From Anaerolineae bacterium (GTDB taxonomy: Bacteria; Chloroflexota; Anaerolineae; Aggregatilineales; Phototrophicaceae): a stretch of DNA of 64,000 bases. The notes beneath the pieces were generated by a model that was not told the origin of the DNA, ran no database searches, and saw only the letters and a list, made by a program, of their open reading frames with translations. Of the stretch, positions 55,374 through 62,943 are shown piece by piece. Both the position numbers and the translations under genes were made by a program. Every line of letters begins with the position of its first letter. Within the stretch, counting starts at the first letter, position 1. Location: the NCBI GenBank assembly GCA_022841825.1, contig JALHQT010000003.1, positions 124,001 to 188,000 on the forward strand, written 5' to 3'.

Positions 55374-58019
55374 GTGAAATCGGCACTGCGCATTTTGTTC
55401 GTCTTCGCTGTTCTGTTGTTCGCCATCGGTGCGCCAGCGCTGGCGCAGGAGCCGCTCCAGGCAGAAGGGGTGATCAACGACAGCACCCCCTCGGAATCGT
55501 TCGACCTGCAACTGCAAATCGGTGACATCGTCACCATCACGACCGAAGTGACGAGTGGCAACCTCGACACCACGCTTGCGCTTGCCGAGCCGGGCGGGCG
55601 CGTTATCGCCACCAATGATGATCGCGGCGACGGCACATACAACTCGCAAATCATTTACGTCGCCGAGCGCAACGGCACCTACACCATCACCGTCAGTCGT
55701 TACGACGGCACCACACGCGGCGAATACGACCTGACGGTCGAATTCGGCTTGGATGCTGCCGCGCCGGTCACGTTTATCGGCGGCGACGAGGAGACCCTGG
55801 AAGGCGAAGGTACGCTCGACGACATCATCCAATCGGAGTCCTACGAGATCGATCTGGATCGCGGGCATACCGTCACCATCACCACCGAGGCGACCAGTGG
55901 CAACCTCGACACCGTCTTGTTCCTCTTCGACCCCGACGGCAACGAGGTCGCCACCAACGACGACATCGTACGCGGCAACCTCAACTCCCAGATCGTCTAT
56001 ACGACCACGACGGGCGGTACTTATACCATTGAAGTCACGCGCTACGATGACACGTCACGCGGCGATTACACCATCCTGGTCGAGGTAGGGGGGGGCGAGA
56101 CGACCACGACGACCGGGGCGGACGGCACGACGACGACCGTCGCCGCAGAGCAGGAAGTCTTTAGCGGCACGGGCACGATCAGCGACAGCATTGAGAGCGA
56201 AAACTGGGAGATCCAGTTTGAGGCGGGCAGCGTCGTCGTCATCGACGTGTCGAAGACCTCCGGCAATCTCGACCCGACGGTGACACTGCGCGCGCCCAAC
56301 GGGCGGGAAGTCGCCTTTAATGATGATCGCGGCGATGGCACCCTCAACTCGGCGATCACGTATGAAGTGGAATCGAGTGGTACGTACACCATCATCGTCG
56401 AACGCTATGACGACAGCACGGCGGGCGATTACGAAATTGTCGTCAGTGTCGACCCGGACGCCACGCCCGACTTCAGCTTCGTGGATGTCGAAGGCAATGT
56501 GCTGGGGCAGGGCACGGGCACCATTCAGCAGCAGTCCGATGAATTCGAATTTGTGGTCAACCTGACGCAGGGGCAGAACGTCTACGCCTCGGTCGAAGCC
56601 ACCAGCGGCGACCTCGATACGATCCTCAGCCTGTTTGATCCGCAGGGTTCGCTGGTCGCCATCAACGATGATCGCGGCGACGGCACGCTCAATTCCGCGC
56701 TGGCGCATACCGCCGAGATGAGCGGTACGTACACCTTCACCGTGTCGCGCTACGATGGCAGCGAGACGACGGGCAGCTTTGTGTTCATCGCCCAGCAGGT
56801 CGAGCAGCAGGTCGTGGACGATATTCAGGACACCTCCAACCAGGCGATCAGTCTGAGTGGACCGAGCGAAATCATCGAGACCGACCACTTCCGCATCTAC
56901 TACACCCTGGCGGGCAGCGACGCGACCACGCCGGAATATGTGCGCGCCTTTGCCGAGACGCTCGAAGAAATGTACGAGGCGCAGATCAATCGCATCGGCT
57001 GGGCTGCGCCGCCTGCGGGCGATGACGGCTTGTACGAGGCATATCTGGCGGACGTGATCGGTACGGAAGCGGGTGCCCTGGCGTACGCGCGACCGATTGA
57101 TGTGGTGGGCGACAACCCCAATACCGACCGTATCGAGCAGCGCGCGGCAGATGCCATCCTGGTGGTCGATAACGACTATGTCTTCCCAGGGCAGGATGTC
57201 AGCGCGCAGACCCTGATGCGCGCATCGACCACGCACGAATTCAACCATATCATCCAGTTTGGCTACGATTTCGACGAGCCGCTGTTCTGGATCTTTGAGG
57301 CGACGGCGGTCTGGACGGAGACGGTGACCGTCGGCGATGAGCAGGACGCGACCGGCTATATCGAACGCAACCATGAATATCCGGAACTCTGCTTCGCTAC
57401 TGAGGATTTCGACGGCTCGCTGGCGTATGGCGATTGGACGCTGCTCGAAGTGCTGGCAGACCGCTACGGCGAAGGGATCGTCCTGCGTATCTGGGAAAAC
57501 GCCATCGAGTACGAGGGCTTGGACATCATTACCGAGACGCTCGACGAGGTCGGCACCACGCTGCCGGAGATGATCGCGATCTGGCGCGCTCAGAACCTGC
57601 TCATGGACTACGACCTTGGCGCGCTCTTCCCGCGCCCCGTCTGGCTGGAGAACACGATTGACGGCTTCGGCGACTGGTCGGCGCAGGGCAACGGCATTCA
57701 GGAGATGGGGGCGAATTACTTCGCGCTTGACCTGAACAACACCATCGACATCGCGCTGAATGGGTCAAACACGCTCGGCTTGTGGGTGATCGGCATCGAG
57801 GGTGACCAGGCAGAGGCATTCGCCCTGGGGCAGAGCGGGACGGTTGACCTGCAACCGTACAGCAGCGCCTACGCGATGGTCGTTTCCAGCGAGCAGCCGC
57901 GCGACCTGGGGTCGTGCAGCTTCCTGGATTACAGCATCAGCGTGTCTGGCGGCAACGGGGCAGCGCAGGCGACGCCCACGGAGACGTTCAGCGCAGTCTA
58001 CTATCAACGTCTGCGTTAG
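55374..58019 (+). CDS. Secreted protein with four PPC-like repeats and a HExxH metallopeptidase-type domain
   Basis: An 881-residue protein. The GTG start follows GAGGG. Signal peptide MKSALRILFVFAVLLFAIGA. Four repeats of about 110 residues (about 30-140, 145-240, 265-360, 380-475) share TSGNLDTTL..., NDDRGDGTYNSQI and GTYTITVSRYDGTT, typical of bacterial pre-peptidase C-terminal (PPC) domains. Residues about 500-881 contain T-T-H-E-F-N-H (His621, Glu622, His625), a zinc-binding HExxH, followed by an FDEPLFWIFEATAVWTE helix with a possible third ligand. It is probably a large secreted peptidase; unusually the PPC domains lead instead of trail. Confidence 0.82.
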   Translation: MKSALRILFVFAVLLFAIGAPALAQEPLQAEGVINDSTPSESFDLQLQIGDIVTITTEVTSGNLDTTLALAEPGGRVIATNDDRGDGTYNSQIIYVAERNGTYTITVSRYDGTTRGEYDLTVEFGLDAAAPVTFIGGDEETLEGEGTLDDIIQSESYEIDLDRGHTVTITTEATSGNLDTVLFLFDPDGNEVATNDDIVRGNLNSQIVYTTTTGGTYTIEVTRYDDTSRGDYTILVEVGGGETTTTTGADGTTTTVAAEQEVFSGTGTISDSIESENWEIQFEAGSVVVIDVSKTSGNLDPTVTLRAPNGREVAFNDDRGDGTLNSAITYEVESSGTYTIIVERYDDSTAGDYEIVVSVDPDATPDFSFVDVEGNVLGQGTGTIQQQSDEFEFVVNLTQGQNVYASVEATSGDLDTILSLFDPQGSLVAINDDRGDGTLNSALAHTAEMSGTYTFTVSRYDGSETTGSFVFIAQQVEQQVVDDIQDTSNQAISLSGPSEIIETDHFRIYYTLAGSDATTPEYVRAFAETLEEMYEAQINRIGWAAPPAGDDGLYEAYLADVIGTEAGALAYARPIDVVGDNPNTDRIEQRAADAILVVDNDYVFPGQDVSAQTLMRASTTHEFNHIIQFGYDFDEPLFWIFEATAVWTETVTVGDEQDATGYIERNHEYPELCFATEDFDGSLAYGDWTLLEVLADRYGEGIVLRIWENAIEYEGLDIITETLDEVGTTLPEMIAIWRAQNLLMDYDLGALFPRPVWLENTIDGFGDWSAQGNGIQEMGANYFALDLNNTIDIALNGSNTLGLWVIGIEGDQAEAFALGQSGTVDLQPYSSAYAMVVSSEQPRDLGSCSFLDYSISVSGGNGAAQATPTETFSAVYYQRLR

Positions 58020-58257
58020 CGTTTCCCGATGATCGTGGGGCAGGTAGTGTCCTGCCCCACCCTCGCTGCAACTCTGGTTGCTCCTCGCGCGTATAGGGTT
58101 GCAATACAAAATCGTCATGATGACTCGTGCAATCGCATACAGCGGACGAGGCAGTGCGAAGCCTCCCTGTGGGACGCCTCGTCCCTATATTTGCCCGACG
58201 AAGCCGTAGGGACGACGACATGCGTCGTCCGACTATTCTTGATGAGGAGATTGCCCC
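58020..58257. other. Intergenic region rich in small palindromes
   Basis: It contains the hairpin GTGGGGCAGG/CCTGCCCCAC (58035-58060), GGACGAGGC (58144-58152) with an inverse copy near 58172-58181, and GGACGACG/CGTCGTCC (58210-58217 and 58223-58230). All match the dispersed palindrome type. No gene is visible. A promoter for the ABC genes should lie here. Confidence 0.75.
58035..58060 (+). terminator. Hairpin after the PPC peptidase gene
   Basis: A perfect 10-bp stem, GTGGGGCAGG and CCTGCCCCAC, with a 6-nt loop lies 15 nt after the stop. No T-run follows, so it may act as a transcript end or stabiliser. Confidence 0.7.
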
Positions 58258-59280
58258 ATGCAGAACGGCAAAAATGGCACGTTAGTCGAGGTGCGCGACC
58301 TCGCCAAAACCTTTAAGGGCAAGAACGGCAAGGATGTCGCGGCGGTCAAGGGCGTCAGCCTCGACATCCGCCAGGGCGAGATCTTCAGCCTGCTCGGTCC
58401 CAACGGCGCGGGCAAGACGACGACCATCTCGATGATCAGCGGGCTGCTCGCGCCCACGCGCGGCGATGCCCGCATCGGCGGCTACTCGATCACCCGCCAG
58501 GGGATCGACGCCAAGAAGCTGATCGGCGTCGTGCCGCAGGAGATCGCGCTCTACCCCACGCTGACCGCGCGGCAAAATCTGGAATTCTTCGGCAGGATGT
58601 ACAGCATGGGCGGCGCGGAGCTAACGAAGCGTGTCGACGAAGTGCTCGACTTCATCGACCTGACCGACCGCCAGCACGACAAGATCGAAACCTTCAGCGG
58701 CGGCATGAAGCGGCGCGTCAACATCGGCGTCGGGCTGCTGCACAAGCCGCGCCTGCTCTACATGGACGAGCCGACCGTCGGCATCGACCCGCAGAACCGC
58801 CGCCGCGTCCTCGATACGGTCAAGCGCCTGCAAAGCGAGCAGGGCATGACTGTCCTCTATACGTCGCATCTGATGGAAGAAGTCCAGGAAATCAGCGACC
58901 GCATCGCCATCATCGATCATGGGCAGATCATCGCGGGCGGCACGCTCGGCGAACTCATCCAGCAGATCGGCGAGGAAGACCGCATCTTCCTCAAGGTTGG
59001 CGCGGCAGCCATCAGCGAGGCGCAGCTTGCGCAGCTCCGGCGCAGCGTCGAAGGCGTGACGAAAGCCACGCATGACCGCCGCGAGATAAAGGGCGAAGAT
59101 GACGCGGTCGTCGACGTGGATGGCGTGATTACGGTGCTGGCGAAGCGTGGGCGGAAGGCGCTGCCGCCGCTGCTTCAAGCGGCGGAAGAAGCGGACATCA
59201 CCGTGCTGTCGGTCGAGGTGCGCGAGCCTGACCTGGAAGCCGTCTTCCTGCACCTGACGGGTCGGGCGCTGCGAGATTAG
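58258..59280 (+). CDS. ABC transporter ATP-binding protein (DrrA-like)
   Basis: A 340-residue ATPase. Walker A LGPNGAGKTTTISM, Q-loop GVVPQEIALYPTLTA, signature FSGGMKRRVNIG, Walker B LLYMDEPTVGIDP and the switch His in YTSHLMEEV. A C-terminal extension (about 240-340) is typical of the drug/lipid exporters of the DrrA/NodI group. It follows a GAGGAG and is the first gene of a three-gene exporter with two ABC-2 permeases. Its TAG stop shares its last base with a heptamer element. Substrate unknown: drugs, lipids or polysaccharides are possible. Confidence 0.95.
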   Translation: MQNGKNGTLVEVRDLAKTFKGKNGKDVAAVKGVSLDIRQGEIFSLLGPNGAGKTTTISMISGLLAPTRGDARIGGYSITRQGIDAKKLIGVVPQEIALYPTLTARQNLEFFGRMYSMGGAELTKRVDEVLDFIDLTDRQHDKIETFSGGMKRRVNIGVGLLHKPRLLYMDEPTVGIDPQNRRRVLDTVKRLQSEQGMTVLYTSHLMEEVQEISDRIAIIDHGQIIAGGTLGELIQQIGEEDRIFLKVGAAAISEAQLAQLRRSVEGVTKATHDRREIKGEDDAVVDVDGVITVLAKRGRKALPPLLQAAEEADITVLSVEVREPDLEAVFLHLTGRALRD

Positions 59281-59402
59281 TGCGAAGTGCGTGGTGCGTG
59301 GTGCGAACATGCGCTTCTTGTGGGCGGGCGATTGCATGGCATTCGGGCGCATACACGGGTGCGCCCCTACGAACATGTTTGTTCGCACCTCGCACTACGC
59401 AC
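59280..59402. repeat. Heptamer inverted element starting at a stop codon
   Basis: Left arm GTGCGAA, GTGCGTG, GTGCGTG, GTGCGAA (59280-59307), beginning on the last base of the TAG. Right arm TTCGCAC, CTCGCAC, TACGCAC (59382-59402). Between them is a GGGCGCA/TGCGCCC palindrome (59345-59366). The element separates the ATPase and the first permease gene. Confidence 0.92.
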
Positions 59403-59423
59403 CCATAAACAAGGACATATCTG

Positions 59424-60752
59424 ATGTCGAAAATCCTCAACATCGCCTGGAAAGAACTCTACATCACCTATACCGACCGCAGCCTGCTGCTGGTCATGAT
59501 CGTCACGCCGCTGGCGCTGGCGACCATCATCGGCTCGGCATTCAGCGGCATGGTCGGCGGCGGCGGCAACGACATCCCGGTGCAGAATATCCCGACTGCC
59601 ATCGTCAACCTGGATGCTCCGACCGAATTCAACGGGCAGACCTTCAGCATGGGGCAGACCCTCGTCGATCTGTTTACGCCCTCCGGCGACGCCGCGCAGG
59701 ATGCCGATAATGTGCTGCTGGCGCTGACCGACGCCGCGATCCTGAGCGATGCGGAGGCGGCGCGGGCGGGCGTGGACGACGGCACGTACAGCGCCGCCAT
59801 CATCATCCCGGCGAACTTTTCGCAAAGCCTGACGGTGACGCAGGACAACCTGTCGCTGAACGTCGCGCCTGTCGAGGTCTACACCAGCCGCGCCGCGCCC
59901 GTCAGCGCCAGCATCATTAAAGCGGTGACGGAGAACATCGTCAGCCAGTTCGTCACGGGCGGCGTGACAGTCGCCGCCACCATCGGCGAGCTGGTCGAAC
60001 GCGCGCAGGAGGATGTGGGCTTTGGGCTGCAATTCGCCGTCGGCTCCGCGAACTGGCAGCCGGATTTCGCCCCCGCCTTCACGCCCGATAGCCAGCCGAT
60101 CACGATCAGCCAGCAGACGGTGAGCAGGCAGGTGGCGACGTTCAACCCGCTGGTGGCGTTTGGTGCCGCGCAGGCGCTCTTCTTCATGATCTTCACCGCC
60201 ATCCAGAGCGCCAACAGCCTGCTTTACGAACGGCGCGACGGCACCCTCCAGCGCCTGATCGCTTCACCGACCTCGCGCCTGACGATCCTGCTCGGCAAGC
60301 TGCTGGGCGCGCTGGCGAACTGCGTCGTGCAGGTGGCGCTGCTGTTCTTCTTCCTGAACATCGTCGGCATCGTGCTGTCCGGTCGGATGCAGATCATCTG
60401 GGGCGATAACTTGCTGCTGGTCGCAGCGGTCATCTTTGCCGGGTCGTTGGCAGCCTGCGGCATCGGCGCGGTCGTCACCGCCATTGCCCGCACGCCGGAG
60501 CAGGTCAATATCGTCGGCGGCTTGATCGCCATGTTCTTCGGCTTGTTCAGCGGCGCGTTCTTCGACTTGCGCAGCCTGGGCGACCTGGCGATCCTCGGAC
60601 GGGCGACGCCGAATTACTGGGCGGTCGATGCCTTCACGCAGCTTTCGCTGGGGCAGACAGCGATAACGACCAATCTGCTCGTCCTGCTCGTCATCGGTGC
60701 GGTGACGTTCGTCATCGGGCTGGGGCTGTTCGAGCGACGGTTGAATGTGTGA
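59424..60752 (+). CDS. ABC-2 type permease 1
   Basis: A 442-residue membrane protein. An N-terminal helix (LLLVMIVTPLALATIIG) is followed by a large external domain (about 45-235) and five helices. YERRDGTLQRLIASPTSRLTILLGKLLGA is the conserved coupling segment of ABC-2 permeases, followed by ACGIGAVVTAIARTPEQVN and GGLIAMFFGLFSGAFFDL. It forms the channel with the second permease and is driven by the ATPase upstream. The gene lies between two heptamer elements, so all three ABC genes are separated by repeats. Confidence 0.92.
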   Translation: MSKILNIAWKELYITYTDRSLLLVMIVTPLALATIIGSAFSGMVGGGGNDIPVQNIPTAIVNLDAPTEFNGQTFSMGQTLVDLFTPSGDAAQDADNVLLALTDAAILSDAEAARAGVDDGTYSAAIIIPANFSQSLTVTQDNLSLNVAPVEVYTSRAAPVSASIIKAVTENIVSQFVTGGVTVAATIGELVERAQEDVGFGLQFAVGSANWQPDFAPAFTPDSQPITISQQTVSRQVATFNPLVAFGAAQALFFMIFTAIQSANSLLYERRDGTLQRLIASPTSRLTILLGKLLGALANCVVQVALLFFFLNIVGIVLSGRMQIIWGDNLLLVAAVIFAGSLAACGIGAVVTAIARTPEQVNIVGGLIAMFFGLFSGAFFDLRSLGDLAILGRATPNYWAVDAFTQLSLGQTAITTNLLVLLVIGAVTFVIGLGLFERRLNV

Positions 60753-60756
60753 AGTC

Positions 60757-60827
60757 GTGCGAAGTGCGTAGTGCGTGGTGCGAAAAAGCACATTGTTTGT
60801 TCGCACTACGCACCGCGCACCACGCAC
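60757..60827. repeat. Compact heptamer hairpin between ABC permease genes
   Basis: Left arm GTGCGAA, GTGCGTA, GTGCGTG, GTGCGAA (60757-60784). Right arm TTCGCAC, TACGCAC, CGCGCAC, CACGCAC (60800-60827). The 71-bp unit begins 4 nt after the permease stop and would form a hairpin with 28-bp arms. It is the tidiest example in the window. Confidence 0.95.
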
Positions 60828-60870
60828 TTAAAGAAGAGATCATTGCATCTCCTGGGAAGAGGGACTAGCG

Positions 60871-62142
60871 ATGCGCAAAATCTGGGCGATTGCCCGTAAC
60901 GACCTGCGGATCATCTTCCGCGAAAAAGACATCTGGATCAACCTCATCGTCATTCCGGTCATCCTGTCATTCGTGATCGGGTATGCCAACGGCGCGGGAC
61001 GAGTCGCCAGCGCGCCGGAAGCGCCGGATGTCATCATCGACGTGATCGACGGCGACGGCAGCGCGACTTCGCAGGAATTCCTGGCGGCGCTGCGGGCGGC
61101 GAACCCGAATTTCGTCCTTTGCCCGGCGGATAACGACGACGGTGATCGCTGCGAACTGGGCGGCGCGGCGTTTGACGCGGCGCTGGCGGAGACGCGGCTG
61201 CGCGACCAGACGGCGCTGGCGCTGCTCGACATCCCGGCGGGGTTCGGCACGGATTTGGCTGCGGGGCAGAATGTCGAGATCATCTACCGCTCGAACGAGA
61301 ACGCGACCGCGCCGAGCTTCATCCTGCAAGCGGTGCAGGTGAGCGTACAGCGCCTGGGCGCGAGCATCGTCGCCGAGCGCGTGGGGACTGCCGCCGCGCT
61401 GACCGCGCCGGGCTTGACGCTCGACGAGGGCGAACAGGCGGCGCTCAAGAGCGACATTCGCAGCCGCGCGTCTGATCTGCTGGCGGCGCAGTCGAGCTAT
61501 GTCAACGAGGTCGTCAGCGAGACGGCAGGGACGCAGACCAATCCGGGCAGCGGGGGCTTCAGCCAATCGACGCCAGGCATGGCGAGCATGTACGTGATGT
61601 TCGCGGTTTTCCCTGCGGCGGTGGCGTTCATGACGGAGCGGCAGCAGGGCACACTCCAGCGGCTGGTGACGATGCCGATCACCCGCTGGCAGCTCCTGGG
61701 CGGCAAGCTGCTGGCACGCTTCCTGCTGGGGATGCTGCAATACAGCATCGTTTTTGCCTTCGGTTATCTCGTCCTCGGCGTGCGCTTCGGCAATGACCCG
61801 CTGGCGCTGCTGTTGACGATGATCGTCTTCACGCTCTGCATCACGGCGCTGACGCTGGCGCTGGCGACGCTGCTGCGCAGCGAGGCGCAGGCGAGCGCGG
61901 TCACGCTGCTGCTGACGCTGACGCTGGCACCCCTGGGCGGCGCATGGTGGCCCCTGGAGATCGTGCCGGACTGGATGCGCACGCTCGGTCATGTCTCGCC
62001 GGTCGCCTGGGCGATGGACAGCTACACCTCGCTGATCTTCTACAACGGTTCGCTGGCGACGGTGCTGCCGTACATCGGCGTGCTGGCAGGGATGGCGGCG
62101 GTCTGCTTCGCGTTCGGCGTAGCGCGCTTCAGGATCGAGTGA
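60871..62142 (+). CDS. ABC-2 type permease 2
   Basis: A 423-residue paralogue-like partner. First helix LIVIPVILSFVIGYANG, external domain (about 40-240) with NPNFVLCPADNDDGDRCELG (two cysteines), then the coupling stretch ERQQGTLQRLVTMPITRWQLLGGKLLAR and helices to the end (WPLEIVPDWMRTLGHVSPVAWAMD). Together with the first permease it should form the export channel. Two permeases of separate sequence suggest a heterodimer. The start ATG at 60871 begins the hydrophilic MRKIWAIARNDLRIIFREKD. Confidence 0.92.
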   Translation: MRKIWAIARNDLRIIFREKDIWINLIVIPVILSFVIGYANGAGRVASAPEAPDVIIDVIDGDGSATSQEFLAALRAANPNFVLCPADNDDGDRCELGGAAFDAALAETRLRDQTALALLDIPAGFGTDLAAGQNVEIIYRSNENATAPSFILQAVQVSVQRLGASIVAERVGTAAALTAPGLTLDEGEQAALKSDIRSRASDLLAAQSSYVNEVVSETAGTQTNPGSGGFSQSTPGMASMYVMFAVFPAAVAFMTERQQGTLQRLVTMPITRWQLLGGKLLARFLLGMLQYSIVFAFGYLVLGVRFGNDPLALLLTMIVFTLCITALTLALATLLRSEAQASAVTLLLTLTLAPLGGAWWPLEIVPDWMRTLGHVSPVAWAMDSYTSLIFYNGSLATVLPYIGVLAGMAAVCFAFGVARFRIE

Positions 62143-62185
62143 AAAAGTCTGCTACAATCGACATCATGTAGATGGAGTGTTGACC

Positions 62186-62776
62186 ATGCTTGTCGCAAGC
62201 CAGGAGAAACAGCGCTATACCATCGCCGATTACGAGGCGTTCATCGCCCTGCCGGAACATGAGGATCGCCGGTTCGAGCTGATCGACGGGGAGATGATCG
62301 AAGTGTCACCGAAGCTGCGTCATGGACAGGCAACGCTCAGACTGAGCAGTCGTATTCATGTCTGGTTGATGGACCATCCCATCGGCATCGTCGCCGTCGA
62401 AGTCGATCATCAGATGCCGAACGATCCCAACAACGCGCGCCGCCCGGACATCTCCTACATCAGCAACGAACGCCTGCGGGATGCCGACCCGGATGAGACG
62501 CTGCCCTTCATGCCCGATCTGGCGGTCGAGATCAAATCGCCGAGTAACAGCGTGAAGGGTATTCGTGGGCTGCGCGAAAAGGCACTTTATTACCTGGAGA
62601 ACGGTTCGCGGTTGGTGTGGTTGATCTACCCCGACCGCCAGAGCGCGGAAGCGTGCAGCCGCAGCGCAGAGGGGGCGATCCAGTTTGTCCCGCTCGGCAA
62701 AGATGACTCCCTCGACGGCGGCGACGTGCTGCCCGGCTTCAGCATCGCTCTGAGCGCGGTGCTGGGCGGAAGGTAG
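62186..62776 (+). CDS. Uma2 family endonuclease-like protein (DUF820)
   Basis: A 196-residue protein of the PD-(D/E)XK nuclease fold. RFELIDGEMIEVSPKLRHG (conserved Glu and GE), NNARRPDISYIS and MPDLAVEIKSPSNS (catalytic E-x-K) are the family marks. Uma2 proteins are extremely numerous in Cyanobacteria and Chloroflexota; their role is unclear, possibly DNA processing or mobile-element related. GGAG is 8 nt before the ATG at 62186, preferred to a GTG at 62177. A -10-like TACAAT is at 62153-62158. Confidence 0.9.
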   Translation: MLVASQEKQRYTIADYEAFIALPEHEDRRFELIDGEMIEVSPKLRHGQATLRLSSRIHVWLMDHPIGIVAVEVDHQMPNDPNNARRPDISYISNERLRDADPDETLPFMPDLAVEIKSPSNSVKGIRGLREKALYYLENGSRLVWLIYPDRQSAEACSRSAEGAIQFVPLGKDDSLDGGDVLPGFSIALSAVLGGR

Positions 62777-62943
62777 GCGTCAGGGCGTTGCGGGCAGCGC
62801 CTCGCCCCGCCCAAACAATGCTCCCCAATATGCCAGCACCATCGTCGTCTGCCTTCTACTGATCGGGATCGGGCGATAGGGATATACGCGCCATTACAGA
62901 TCATTGCTGCGGCGATAGCGCATGTGTCAGCCAGTCAAATCGG

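Noticed and set aside
52438-62790. Shared AGGTAGGCGTCAG after the FKBP and Uma2 genes as another tail duplication
   Set aside because: Thirteen bases are expected to recur by chance in a G+C-rich window of this size, and neighbouring bases do not align.
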